This document shows, in pieces, positions 53,237 through 61,696 of a DNA stretch of 64,000 nt (the stretch's first letter is position 1; each line of letters starts with the position of its first letter). The translations under genes were made by a program, and so were the position numbers. Source of the DNA: Nocardia rosealba (GTDB lineage Bacteria; Actinomycetota; Actinomycetes; Mycobacteriales; Mycobacteriaceae); the NCBI RefSeq assembly GCF_020216065.1, contig NZ_JAIWNA010000009.1, forward strand, positions 62,001 to 126,000, read 5' to 3'. The notes beneath the pieces were generated by a model. The model did no database searches. It saw only the letters and a list, made by a program, of their open reading frames with translations, and was not told the DNA's origin.

Positions 53237-53587
53237 GTGGGTTTGCTGGATCGTTTCCGCGGGGTGCGGGGCCGGAGCAGGTCAGTCGCGCGCGAGAACG
53301 CCTCGGAGGTGCGCGCGCTCGCGCAGTGGGCGCGGGCGCGCCACGGAGTCGAGGCATTCGTCGAACCCAAGACCACTGTGACCGATGTCACAGCGGTCCT
53401 GGTGGCGGCGGACGGCGAATGGACGCGCCGGATCGTCGGCGAGCACGGCGCGCGCCGCCTGGCCGACACCTTGCGGGTTCCCGTGTACGACGTGACCAAG
53501 ACGGGCTATCCCCAGCGGATGCGCGACTTCGACGCCCGCCGCCGCATCGAGCAGCGGCGGGCCCGTGAAGCCGAGCTGGAGGAGTGA
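53237..53587 (+). CDS. Conserved hypothetical protein
   Basis: 116 aa from GTG 53237 with AAGGG about 10 bases upstream; longer frames are not gene-like. A basic N-terminus (GLLDRFRGVRGRSRS) is followed by an alpha/beta core (TDVTAVLVAADGEWTRRIV) and a strongly charged C-terminal helix rich in Arg/Glu. This type of protein is conserved beside the leucyl aminopeptidase gene in Nocardia-like genomes; the function is unknown. Its stop abuts the pepA stop. Confidence 0.75.
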   Translation: MGLLDRFRGVRGRSRSVARENASEVRALAQWARARHGVEAFVEPKTTVTDVTAVLVAADGEWTRRIVGEHGARRLADTLRVPVYDVTKTGYPQRMRDFDARRRIEQRRAREAELEE

Positions 53588-55099
53588 CTACTCCGCGCCG
53601 ATCTGTTCGATCACCGCGATGAGCGTGCGCACCGGGACACCGGTGCCGCCCTTGCCGATATAGCCGAACGGTCCGCCGGTATTGTAGGCCGGACCGGCCA
53701 CGTCCAAGTGGGCCCACTGCACACCCTCGGGGACGAATTCCTTGAGGAACAGCGCCGCCGCGAGCATGCCGCCCCAGCGGTGCGGCGTGACATTGGCCAG
53801 GTCGGCGACCTTGGAGTTCAGGTCCGCGCGCAGTTCGCTCGGCAGCGGCATGGCCCAGCCGTTCTCGCCCACCGCGCGCGAGACCTCGGCGACGCGATCG
53901 CGGAACTCGTCGGTGCCCATCACGCCCGGGGTGCGAGTGCCGAGCGCGACCATCTGCGCGCCGGTGAGGGTGGCGACATCGATGAGGTAGTCGGGTTCGT
54001 CCTCGACGGCGCGCACGATGGCATCGGCGAGGATGAGCCTGCCCTCGGCATCGGTGTTGATGACTTCGACCGTGGTGCCGCCGTATTGGGTGAGCACGTC
54101 GCCGGGGCGCTGCGCGGTGGCCGACGGCATGTTCTCGGCCATCGGCACGGTCGCGGTGACGGTGACGGGGAGACCGAGGCGCGCGGCGAGCAGCACGGTC
54201 GCGATGACCGCCGCCGCACCGGCCATGTCGGAGGTCATGTTCTCCATGTTCGCGGCGGGCTTGATCGAGATACCGCCGGTGTCGAAGGTGATGCCCTTGC
54301 CGACCAGCGCGACCTTCTTGGGCCCGCCCGCATAGGTGATGCGCACCAGCCGCGGCGGGCGTGAGGAACCCTGACCGACGCCGATGATGCCGCCGTAACC
54401 GGCTGCCGCCAACGCGTTCTCGTCGAGCACCTCCACCTCGAGCCCGGCGGCTTCGGCGAGCACGCGGGCCCGGTCGGCGAACTCGGCGGGGTACAGCGCG
54501 CTCGGCGGGGTGTTCACGAAATCGCGTGCGGTGGCGACGGCTTCGGCGACCAGCTGGGCGCGCAGCAGCTCCAGCACCCCGAATTCCGGTTCCGGAACCA
54601 GCAGTTCGACGCGGACCACCGGCTGTTCGTCGGGCTTGGGCGCGCTCTTGGCCGACTTGAACGCGGAGAAGGTGTAGGCGCCCAGGTAGAAGCCCTCGGC
54701 GGCGGCACCGAGATCGATGCCGGACAGGGTGGTGGCGACGAGTTCGGTGCCCGACAGCGCCCGCGCCGCGACGCCCGCGCTGCGGCGGACCTGCTCGGCG
54801 TCGACCTTCTCGGCCGCGCCGAGACCCACGGCGAGCACGCTGGTGACGTTGTCCAGCGCCGCCGGTGCGGGCACCCGGGTGAGTTCCTCGGGCTTGCCCT
54901 TGGCGCCGACCGCGCCGAGTGCGTCGAGCAGCTCCGTGCGGACCTCGGGGGTGAGCACGTCGCCGAACAGGTCGGCCGGGGCGATGGCCGGTCCGTTCTC
55001 CGAGGAGGTCAAGCCGATCACCAGCACATCGGTATCCGCGGTGAGGGATTCGATACGTGCCAGTTCCGGTCCGAGTGAACGATCTGCAACAGCGGTCAT
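53588..55099 (-). CDS. pepA: Leucyl aminopeptidase (M17)
   Basis: 503 aa. The N-terminal macro-like domain is followed by the M17 catalytic domain: VGKGITFDTGG (metal lysine/aspartate), MTSDMAGAAAV and the family signature NTDAEGRLILAD. The catalytic arginine lies in that signature. It is a di-zinc or manganese hexameric cytosolic peptidase removing N-terminal hydrophobic residues. Same place as pepB (Rv2213) near dlaT in Mycobacterium. GTG or ATG start at 55099. Confidence 0.96.
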   Translation of the reverse strand: MTAVADRSLGPELARIESLTADTDVLVIGLTSSENGPAIAPADLFGDVLTPEVRTELLDALGAVGAKGKPEELTRVPAPAALDNVTSVLAVGLGAAEKVDAEQVRRSAGVAARALSGTELVATTLSGIDLGAAAEGFYLGAYTFSAFKSAKSAPKPDEQPVVRVELLVPEPEFGVLELLRAQLVAEAVATARDFVNTPPSALYPAEFADRARVLAEAAGLEVEVLDENALAAAGYGGIIGVGQGSSRPPRLVRITYAGGPKKVALVGKGITFDTGGISIKPAANMENMTSDMAGAAAVIATVLLAARLGLPVTVTATVPMAENMPSATAQRPGDVLTQYGGTTVEVINTDAEGRLILADAIVRAVEDEPDYLIDVATLTGAQMVALGTRTPGVMGTDEFRDRVAEVSRAVGENGWAMPLPSELRADLNSKVADLANVTPHRWGGMLAAALFLKEFVPEGVQWAHLDVAGPAYNTGGPFGYIGKGGTGVPVRTLIAVIEQIGAE

Positions 55100-55137
55100 C
55101 GACCCAGATTATGTGGTCGGCGCTCGGGGCCGCACGG

Positions 55138-57093
55138 CTAGGTGAGCTTCGCCGCGAGCCGCGTCGCGTTCATGTACCCGATCGCCTCGATGGTCACCAT
55201 CGGGTTCACACCGGGCGCGGTGGGGAAGCAGGAGCCGTCGGCGACGACGATGTTGCCGACGTCCCAGGTGGCGCCGTCCGGATCTGTCGCGGATTGCTCG
55301 GCCGTGCCGCCCATCCGGGCCGAGCCCATGATGTGCAGCGCGCCCATCGAGCAGCGTCCCGGGCCGTATCCGGCCTGTCGGCAAGCGGCCTCGAACTGTG
55401 CGAGCGACCCGCTCTTGCCGGGCGTGAAGGAGATGCCCGCTTGGTGGCCGGAGTAGATGCGTTGCGCGCCTGCGGCTTCGAGCATGGTCGCCGCGCCGAC
55501 GATGCCGGTGTGCAGGTGGGCGGCGTCGTAGTCGGAGAGCCGGTATTTCACCACCGGCTCGCCGCTGCGATCGACGCCGACGGTGCCCGGGTCGCGGTCG
55601 CGGGTGATGACACCGATGGAGCTGGTGCGGGCGAATTCGAGCATGGCGTCGCGATGCTGCCGTGCGCCGCGCCAGTTCATGAACCCGGTGGCCAGCCCCG
55701 GGTGCACCGGGCCGGTCTCGTAGATGACGCCGAAGCCGTTGCCGTCGAGGTCGGCGTGGTGCCTGCTGATCCGCGCCTGCAGCGCTCCCTCCCAGGGCCG
55801 GATCTCGTCCTCGAACACCCCGAACACGGCGGCCGCGGGATGCAGACGCAGGTGGCGGCCGATATTCGGGTTGCGCAGACCCGACCGGCGCAGCAGCGCG
55901 GGCGTCTGCACGGCACCCGCGGCGACGACGACCGCGCGGGCGCGCACCGTGATCTCGACCCCGTCGGAGGTGCGGGCCGATACCGATTCCGCCCGACCGG
56001 CTTTCACCGTGACGGTGCGGACGTCGGCGTCGACGACCAGCCGGGCGCCGTGCTCGGCGGCGTCGCGCAACCAGGTCTTGGTCGCCGACTGCTTGGCGCC
56101 GAGTCGGCAGCCGTAGCCGCAGCGACCGCATTCGATCGCCGCGTCGCAGGCGTCGCCGACATTGCGCGGCAGGGTGTCGACGTCCCAGCCGAGCGCTCGC
56201 GCGCCGCGTTCGAGAATGCCGTCGCGGGCCGAGATCGGCGATTTGGCGCGGGTGACGCCGATCCGCTCACTCACCACGTCGAGCGCCGCCCCGAACTCGT
56301 CACCGGCGAATTGGGGGACGCCGAGGTCGGCCCATTCCGCGCGCACACGGTCGGGAACCGGCAGCGAGGTACTCCAGTTGACGACGGTTCCGCCGCCGAG
56401 ACAGCTGCCCGCGACCAGCGTGAGCTGGCCTTCCGCCGTCGTCGCGGGGCCGGCCGCGTAGAGGGTGGTCAGCGCGGCGAGTTCGCCGTCGCCGAAGTCC
56501 TTGTCGTCGTAGTAGTTTCCGCGCTCGAGCACGACCACATCGAGCCCGGCCCGCGCGAGCACGGCGGCCGCGGTGCCACCACCGGCGCCGGATCCGACGA
56601 CGACCACATCGCAGTCGAGCGTGGTCGGCCGGGTGAACCGCTCCGGCTTCAGCTCCGGTGCCGCGGCGTCGGGGGCGGGGCCGGTCGGTGCCGGGTAGCC
56701 GATCCGCTCCCACAGCGGATTCGTGCCGGTCGGGCCGGGGGTGACGTTGTACGCCAGCAGGGAGGCCTGTTTCAAGGCCTGGAAGATCGCGCGGACCGGG
56801 GCGAGCCGGGAATCCGCGAGCCGCAGCAGGGCCGCCTCGCGCTGCGCCTGCGACAGGGTGGAGAACCGCCGGAAACCGGTACCGGTGAGCGCGCCGAACG
56901 CGCGGGTGTCCCACAGGTCGAGCAGGGTGGCGAACTGCTTGCGGTCGGCCTCGCGCGGGTTACGGCCGAGAATCGCGAGAATGGTTTCCACCGCGCCGAG
57001 CTCGGCGGCGCTGGGTAGTCCGGTCTCGTCACCCGGTATGAACGTGTTGCAGATCGCGGCGAGCGTCGCGCGCTGTGCGGCCGTCGGTTCCAT
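55138..57093 (-). CDS. GMC-family FAD oxidoreductase with gluconate-dehydrogenase-subunit-3-like N-terminus
   Basis: 651 aa. Residues 1-130 resemble the gluconate 2-dehydrogenase subunit 3 type (AAICNTFIPGDETGLP). The FAD domain starts at CDVVVVGSGAGGG (GSGAGGG 167-173) with VLERG, and the C-terminal GMC part contains GSARMGGTAEQSATDPDGAT and VADGSCFPTAPGVNPM, the conserved 'D-x-S-x-FP-x4-NP' active-site end. A cysteine cluster (CDAAIECGRCGYGC) is reminiscent of related alcohol/steroid oxidoreductases. Substrate is likely a long-chain alcohol or sterol-type compound; not provable here. Confidence 0.85.
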   Translation of the reverse strand: MEPTAAQRATLAAICNTFIPGDETGLPSAAELGAVETILAILGRNPREADRKQFATLLDLWDTRAFGALTGTGFRRFSTLSQAQREAALLRLADSRLAPVRAIFQALKQASLLAYNVTPGPTGTNPLWERIGYPAPTGPAPDAAAPELKPERFTRPTTLDCDVVVVGSGAGGGTAAAVLARAGLDVVVLERGNYYDDKDFGDGELAALTTLYAAGPATTAEGQLTLVAGSCLGGGTVVNWSTSLPVPDRVRAEWADLGVPQFAGDEFGAALDVVSERIGVTRAKSPISARDGILERGARALGWDVDTLPRNVGDACDAAIECGRCGYGCRLGAKQSATKTWLRDAAEHGARLVVDADVRTVTVKAGRAESVSARTSDGVEITVRARAVVVAAGAVQTPALLRRSGLRNPNIGRHLRLHPAAAVFGVFEDEIRPWEGALQARISRHHADLDGNGFGVIYETGPVHPGLATGFMNWRGARQHRDAMLEFARTSSIGVITRDRDPGTVGVDRSGEPVVKYRLSDYDAAHLHTGIVGAATMLEAAGAQRIYSGHQAGISFTPGKSGSLAQFEAACRQAGYGPGRCSMGALHIMGSARMGGTAEQSATDPDGATWDVGNIVVADGSCFPTAPGVNPMVTIEAIGYMNATRLAAKLT

Positions 57094-57160
57094 GAGGAAA
57101 CCACCCCTTTTCCACTTCGGGTGATGTCTATCACGGACGGGGTGAACGCGCTGGGCGTCA

Positions 57161-57197
57161 ACGGTTTTCGGGCCGGACGGATGCCCGGCCCGAACCG
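57161..57197 (-). terminator. Hairpin downstream of the secreted Ig-like gene
   Basis: 10-bp perfect stem TTCGGGCCGG (57167-57176) / CCGGCCCGAA (57185-57194), extended by an outer ACGG/CCGT pairing, directly after the stop codon of the minus-strand gene. Confidence 0.65.
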
Positions 57198-57653
57198 TCA
57201 GCCTGCGACGAAGCGGACCGTCTTGGTGCTCGGGGTGTCGAGAGCGACCTCGGTGGAGGTGATCGGTTGTACGTCGGAGTCGCTGGTATAGGCGGTGAGC
57301 TGATAGCGGCCGGGCTGCAGGCCGCGGAAACTGGCCTGGCCGGAATTGCCGGTGAACAGGTGGCGGTGGATCGAATCGCCACAGGCGTCGACGCCGATCA
57401 GCACCACCTTGCCGCCCGCGATCGGTGCGCGCGTGTCCGCCGCGACCAGCACGGCATCGATCTGGCCGGCCGCCGCGCGGGTGTACCGGTCGTCGTACAG
57501 CGTTTCACCGCCCTGCTCGCAGCTGGTCGTGGTCTGGCCGACGGTGTCGTCGGGACCGCCCGGATGGGCGAGGGCACCGCCGGCCGTGCCCGTGAGAAGA
57601 GCTGTCGCGATCACTGCGATCGCCGAACACTGTGAAACCCCGAACCGTGGCAT
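57198..57653 (-). CDS. Secreted protein with carboxypeptidase-regulatory-like (Ig-fold) domain
   Basis: 151 aa from ATG 57653 with GAGGAGGA upstream. Signal peptide of about 29 residues ends at GALAHPG. The mature part is a beta-sandwich: GQIDAVLVAADTRAPIAGGK is the typical start of CarboxypepD_reg-like domains, and ASFRGLQPGRYQLTAY its last strand pair. Two cysteines (CEQGG, DACGD) may form a disulfide. A small exported protein, function unknown. Divergent from msrA. Confidence 0.72.
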   Translation of the reverse strand: MPRFGVSQCSAIAVIATALLTGTAGGALAHPGGPDDTVGQTTTSCEQGGETLYDDRYTRAAAGQIDAVLVAADTRAPIAGGKVVLIGVDACGDSIHRHLFTGNSGQASFRGLQPGRYQLTAYTSDSDVQPITSTEVALDTPSTKTVRFVAG

Positions 57654-57814
57654 TGCGCCGTATTCCTCCTCGAATGTGGGTAACACTGGGGTTGGTGTTG
57701 CGTGAACTCTCGGGGCGAGACTGTACTGAGCGGAATTCCGGGGATGAATCCGGCGTTCTACTCCCACGGTCGTGCGCTGTACGTGCGACCACGAGCTCTC
57801 ATCGAGGAGGATCT

Positions 57815-58327
57815 GTGAGCGAGACCCGCAAGGCGATTCTGGCCGGTGGCTGCTTCTGGGGTATGCAGGACCTGATCCGCCGTCAACCGGGGGTTCTGTC
57901 GACACGCGTCGGTTACACCGGTGGCGAGAACGAGCACCCGACCTACCGCAACCATCCCGGTCACGCGGAGGCCGTCGAGATTCTCTACGACCCCGAGCGG
58001 ACCGATTACCGCGCGCTGCTCGAATTCCTCTTCCAGATCCACGACCCGACCACCAAGGACCGGCAGGGCAACGACATCGGCTCGAGCTACCGATCGGCGA
58101 TCTTCTATCTCGACGACGAGCAGCGGCGCATCGCGCTCGACACCATCGCCGACGTGGACGCCTCCGGGCTGTGGCCGGGCAAGGTGGTCACCGAGGTCAC
58201 CCCGGCCGGGGAATTCTGGGAGGCAGAGCCCGAACATCAGGACTATCTGGAGCGCTATCCCGACGGCTACACCTGCCATTTCCCGCGTCCGGGATGGAAA
58301 TTGCCCAAACGCGAGAATGTGAGCTGA
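57815..58327 (+). CDS. msrA: Peptide methionine sulfoxide reductase A
   Basis: 170 aa from GTG 57815 with GAGGAGGA upstream. The catalytic motif GCFWG is at 12-16 (the reactive cysteine at 13). GYTGGENEHPTYRNHPGHAE and the EAEPEHQDYLERYP segment complete the MsrA fold. It reduces S-methionine sulfoxide in proteins using thioredoxin or mycothiol systems. No MsrB is fused; the C-terminus lacks the resolving-cysteine extension of some family members. Confidence 0.96.
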   Translation: MSETRKAILAGGCFWGMQDLIRRQPGVLSTRVGYTGGENEHPTYRNHPGHAEAVEILYDPERTDYRALLEFLFQIHDPTTKDRQGNDIGSSYRSAIFYLDDEQRRIALDTIADVDASGLWPGKVVTEVTPAGEFWEAEPEHQDYLERYPDGYTCHFPRPGWKLPKRENVS

Positions 58328-58445
58328 TAAGCGACGCCGACATATGCCATGATCGGCGATGTCGGCGTGAGCGCGATGACGCCGGATCGGTATGACTCAT
58401 GACGGCGGCCGCGGTCGCCGCAGACGATGAGGAGATGCGGTTCGG

Positions 58446-59519
58446 ATGACGTATGGACAGCAGCAACCCGGATATCCTCCGGCGAGACCGGATCTCAGCG
58501 TAGGCGCCGCTCTCGGGTACGCCTGGGAGAAATACAAGAACAACGTCGTCGTCTGGATCGGTATCGTCCTGATCTTCGCCGTGATCCAGGTGGCGCTCAA
58601 CTTCATCTTCGGGCTCGGCAATTCCGCCGACACCGATTACAGCGGCAACTTCAGCATCGGATTCGGTGTCTGGCAGTTCATCGGCAGTGTGGTGAGCACC
58701 GTCGTCGGCTATCTGATCTCCGCGGCGATGGTGCGTGGCGCACTGGACGAAACCGACGGGCGCAAACCGGGATTCGGTGAATTCTTCAAGTTCACCAATG
58801 TCGGCGCGATCATCGTGGCTTCGCTGCTCGTCGGTATCGCCACCGGTATCGGTTTCGTGCTGTGCATCCTGCCCGGCATCGTGATCGCCTTCTTCACCTG
58901 GTTCACGCTCTACTTCGTACTCGACCGGAACCAGGACGCGATCACCGCGATCAAGTCGAGCTTTTCCGCGATCTCCGCCAATGCGGGGCCGCTGCTGTTG
59001 CTGGCGCTCGCGCTGTTCGGCATCAATATCGTGGGCGCGTTGCTGTGTGGCCTCGGTCTGTTGGTGTCGATTCCGCTGTCGGTGCTGGCGACGGCCTACG
59101 CCTACCGGGTGATCACCGGTGGGCCGGTGGTCGGCGGTCAGAGCGTCGCCGATCCGGGTTACCCGCCGTACGGTGGTCCGGCCGGTGGATACGGTGAGCA
59201 GCCGGGATACGGCGCTCCGGGTGCGGGTGGCTACGGTGAGCCCGGCTTCGGTGGGCAACAGCCCGGCGGGCCCGGATACGGCCAGCCCGGCTTCGGTCAG
59301 CAGCCCGGCGGGCCCGGATACGGTGGTCAGCAGCCCGGCGATCCCGGTTACGGCGGTCCGGGTGCAGGCGGGCAGCAGCCCGGCTATGGCGGTCCGGGTG
59401 CCGGTGACCAGGGTTACGGCGGCCCGGGGACCGGTAGCGGCGGCTACGGCGGCCCAGGCTCGGGGCCCGATCTCGGCAAGCCCGACGACGAGGGCTGGGG
59501 CAGGCCCGAGAACCGCTGA
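58446..59519 (+). CDS. Membrane protein with long Gly/Pro/Gln-rich cytosolic or surface tail
   Basis: 357 aa. A short Gln/Pro-rich start is followed by four to six hydrophobic segments (about 33-57, 74-98, 115-155 with a kink, and 180-220). The last 120 residues are a repeat tail of PGYG, GQQPGGPGYG and GGPGAGG units, low complexity and likely disordered. The membrane part resembles DUF975/YciC-like integral proteins common in Nocardia and Mycobacterium. A perfect 16-bp hairpin follows. Function unknown. Confidence 0.75.
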   Translation: MTYGQQQPGYPPARPDLSVGAALGYAWEKYKNNVVVWIGIVLIFAVIQVALNFIFGLGNSADTDYSGNFSIGFGVWQFIGSVVSTVVGYLISAAMVRGALDETDGRKPGFGEFFKFTNVGAIIVASLLVGIATGIGFVLCILPGIVIAFFTWFTLYFVLDRNQDAITAIKSSFSAISANAGPLLLLALALFGINIVGALLCGLGLLVSIPLSVLATAYAYRVITGGPVVGGQSVADPGYPPYGGPAGGYGEQPGYGAPGAGGYGEPGFGGQQPGGPGYGQPGFGQQPGGPGYGGQQPGDPGYGGPGAGGQQPGYGGPGAGDQGYGGPGTGSGGYGGPGSGPDLGKPDDEGWGRPENR

Positions 59520-59527
59520 TCTACGCC

Positions 59528-59563
59528 GAGGGGCGTGCGATGATCCGTCATCGCACGCCCCTC
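59528..59563. terminator. 16-bp perfect hairpin between convergent genes
   Basis: Stem GAGGGGCGTGCGATGA (59528-59543) and its exact complement (59548-59563), loop TCCG. It lies just after the membrane-protein stop and just before the stop of the convergent Excalibur-domain gene, so it likely ends both transcripts. Confidence 0.85.
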
Positions 59564-59570
59564 GTGCTGT

Positions 59571-59822
59571 CTACTCGCAGCCGTAACCGTCGCCGTCGCG
59601 GTCGAGGCCGTAGTCGTCGGGGCCGATGACCTTCACCTTGCCGGTGTAGACGGGGCCGTTGCCGCTGCCACCCTCGCAGTCGACGTCGCTGACGATGGGT
59701 AGGCAGGGGGAGTACGAGCCGTGGCAGTCCGAGGACTGCTGGGCGCTGGCCACGGCCGGGGTCGCGATCGCGAAGGCGAAGGCCGCGACAGCGGCGGACC
59801 CGAGGGTGACGGCGAATTTCAT
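59571..59822 (-). CDS. Secreted Excalibur calcium-binding-domain protein
   Basis: 83 aa. Signal peptide of about 27 residues ends at ASAQQ. The mature part has two cysteines (CHGSYSPC) and a C-terminal Excalibur-like motif DYGLDRDGDGYGCE, where the DxDxDG loop binds calcium and the final cysteine pairs with an earlier one. Short one-domain versions like this are common in Nocardia and Rhodococcus. Function unknown. Confidence 0.88.
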   Translation of the reverse strand: MKFAVTLGSAAVAAFAFAIATPAVASAQQSSDCHGSYSPCLPIVSDVDCEGGSGNGPVYTGKVKVIGPDDYGLDRDGDGYGCE

Positions 59823-59941
59823 GTGGTGCTCCGTTCAGTTGTACAGCGGCGCACAGTGTTTCACGCATGGGCGATTTGCCGGAAATTTCCCTGTCGGTAC
59901 CTGCCGGTAGTATCGGGGCGTCGTCGATCGGGGGAGGGACA

Positions 59942-60973
59942 ATGCGGGGGAAGTGGCGGGCGTGGTCGTGGTGGATGCGTGGTCTCGTCGTCGTGCTCGC
60001 GCTGGTGGCGGTGGTATCGGTGCCGGTCGCGGGCATACTCACCGCGCTGCTGGTGTACAACGTCGGTGAGCAATCCGAGCAGGCGCGAACCCGGGGTAAG
60101 GACGCGTTCTGGCTCGGCCACGCCTGGGTCGACGGGCGCCGCACCGACGCCGATATCGACGGGCTCGCGAAGTTGCTGGCGGGTACCGGCATTCGTGATC
60201 TGTACGTCCATACGGGTCCGCTGGAGCACGACGGGTCGTTGCGCGACGACCTGGCCCCCAGGGCGCGCTGGTTCGTCGACGCGGTGCACACGAAGTTGCC
60301 CGGTATCCGCGTGCAATCGTGGCTCGGCGATATCGTGCAGCCCGAATTCGACGGTCTCGACGTGGAATCGGCGTCGTCGCGGGATCGGGTGGTCGCCTCG
60401 GCGCGGCGGGTGCTCGACTACGGGTTCGACGGTGTGCACTATGACCTCGAACCCATCCGGTCGGGGTCGCCGGGGTACCTGGCACTGCTCGAGCAGACCC
60501 GCGTGATGACCGCGGCCGCCGGGGTGACCTTGTCGGTGTCGGCGCCGGTGATCGATCCGCTTCCCGGGCTGCATGCGGTGGGGATCGCGGTGGCTGACCA
60601 CGGGAAGTGGTGGAGCCAGGCGTATTTCGCGGAGGTGGCGCGGCGGGTCGATCAGGTGGCGGTGATGTCCTACGACACCGCGATGCCTACGCGCGCGCTC
60701 TACAGCGGCTACGTCGCGCAGCAGACGGAGCTGGCGCTGGAGGTGACGCCCGCGGAGGTCGATCTGCTGATGGGCGCACCCGCGTTCTGGGCCGACGATC
60801 CCGGCCATCACGGGGCGGCCGAGACAGTGGCGGCGGCGGTGCGTGGGATCCGATTAGGGCAGACGCGCACCGATGTGGGCCGCGCGAACTTCGGGGTGGC
60901 GTTGTATGTGGATTTCGCTGCTACGCCTCAGGATTGGGCCGATTACCGGCAGGGGTGGTGCGTCATTGCGTAG
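59942..60973 (+). CDS. Membrane-anchored GH18-like glycoside hydrolase family protein
   Basis: 343 aa from ATG 59942 with GGGAGGGA upstream. One transmembrane or uncleaved signal segment (about 13-40), then a TIM-barrel-like domain. YGFDGVHYDLEPI (DGVHYDLE 163-170) matches the catalytic DxxDxDxE region of GH18, with the general acid at E170; the order of aspartates is relaxed, so activity is uncertain. RVDQVAVMSYDTAMP is the GH18 Y-D-x-M strand. Likely acts on cell-wall or environmental glycans. The 3' end overlaps the next gene on the other strand by 11 bases. Confidence 0.68.
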   Translation: MRGKWRAWSWWMRGLVVVLALVAVVSVPVAGILTALLVYNVGEQSEQARTRGKDAFWLGHAWVDGRRTDADIDGLAKLLAGTGIRDLYVHTGPLEHDGSLRDDLAPRARWFVDAVHTKLPGIRVQSWLGDIVQPEFDGLDVESASSRDRVVASARRVLDYGFDGVHYDLEPIRSGSPGYLALLEQTRVMTAAAGVTLSVSAPVIDPLPGLHAVGIAVADHGKWWSQAYFAEVARRVDQVAVMSYDTAMPTRALYSGYVAQQTELALEVTPAEVDLLMGAPAFWADDPGHHGAAETVAAAVRGIRLGQTRTDVGRANFGVALYVDFAATPQDWADYRQGWCVIA

Positions 60974-61607
60974 CCGAAGGGGCCGGTAGTTCGGCGAGCC
61001 AGCGGTGGCCGGGGTGGACTCGGGTCAGCCAGTTGTGCAGCCGGGTCGAGCGTTCCGGGGTGAGCAGCGGCAGTACGTGGTGGAAATCGGCGGAATCCTT
61101 CGGGCGGTCGGCTTTCGCCTTGAACAGCAGGACCGCTTCGGGGACCAGGTAGGGGATACCGGTGGGGGTGGTGCGGATCAGGTCGCGGTAGGGGAGGGTG
61201 ATGCTGGGGTCGCGTCGGCAGATCCAGATGTCGCCGTCGTGCGGTTCGCGGAACACGTCCAGGTGATAGGCGCCGGTGAACGGGTCCCGCAACCAGGTCT
61301 GGTGCAGGTCGGCGTTGTCGGCGGCGGCCGCGAACGACCACAGCGTGCCGTCACCGACGACATCCCACTCGTATTCGGGAAATGCCGCCGCGATCGTCGG
61401 GAAAGCCGCTCGGGGAACAGCGATTTCGATGTCGGCATGGGCGCGCGAGATGGCCCCGGCGAACAGGTCGAGCGCCCACCCGCCTGCCACCGCCCACGGC
61501 GCCGTGCAGTCGGCGAGACGGGCGGCGACCACGCTCGGCGTCCAGGGGTCCCAGCGGCGGTCTGCTTCGAACGCGGTGATCGGACGTCCACCGTCCGGAA
61601 AGCTCAT
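60963..61607 (-). CDS. Nucleotidyltransferase-fold protein (aminoglycoside adenylyltransferase-like)
   Basis: 214 aa. The nucleotidyltransferase core reads AVAGGWALDLFAGAISRAHADIEIAVPR: the GGWALD helix followed by 'R-x-H-x-D-I-E-hydrophobic', the two metal acidic residues of ANT-type enzymes. YLVPEAVLLFKAKADRPKD is the later conserved segment of this family. It is closest in pattern to the ANT(2'')/LinA-like small nucleotidyltransferases; substrate and any resistance phenotype are unknown. Convergent overlap with the GH18-like gene. Confidence 0.78.
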   Translation of the reverse strand: MSFPDGGRPITAFEADRRWDPWTPSVVAARLADCTAPWAVAGGWALDLFAGAISRAHADIEIAVPRAAFPTIAAAFPEYEWDVVGDGTLWSFAAAADNADLHQTWLRDPFTGAYHLDVFREPHDGDIWICRRDPSITLPYRDLIRTTPTGIPYLVPEAVLLFKAKADRPKDSADFHHVLPLLTPERSTRLHNWLTRVHPGHRWLAELPAPSATQ

Positions 61608-61696
61608 GATCCATCATGTGCACAGTCCGACAGGGTGGCGCAAGGTTGTTGTGGGCGATGGTGATCGAGGTGAGACGGGTTCGTGAGAAACCCGGT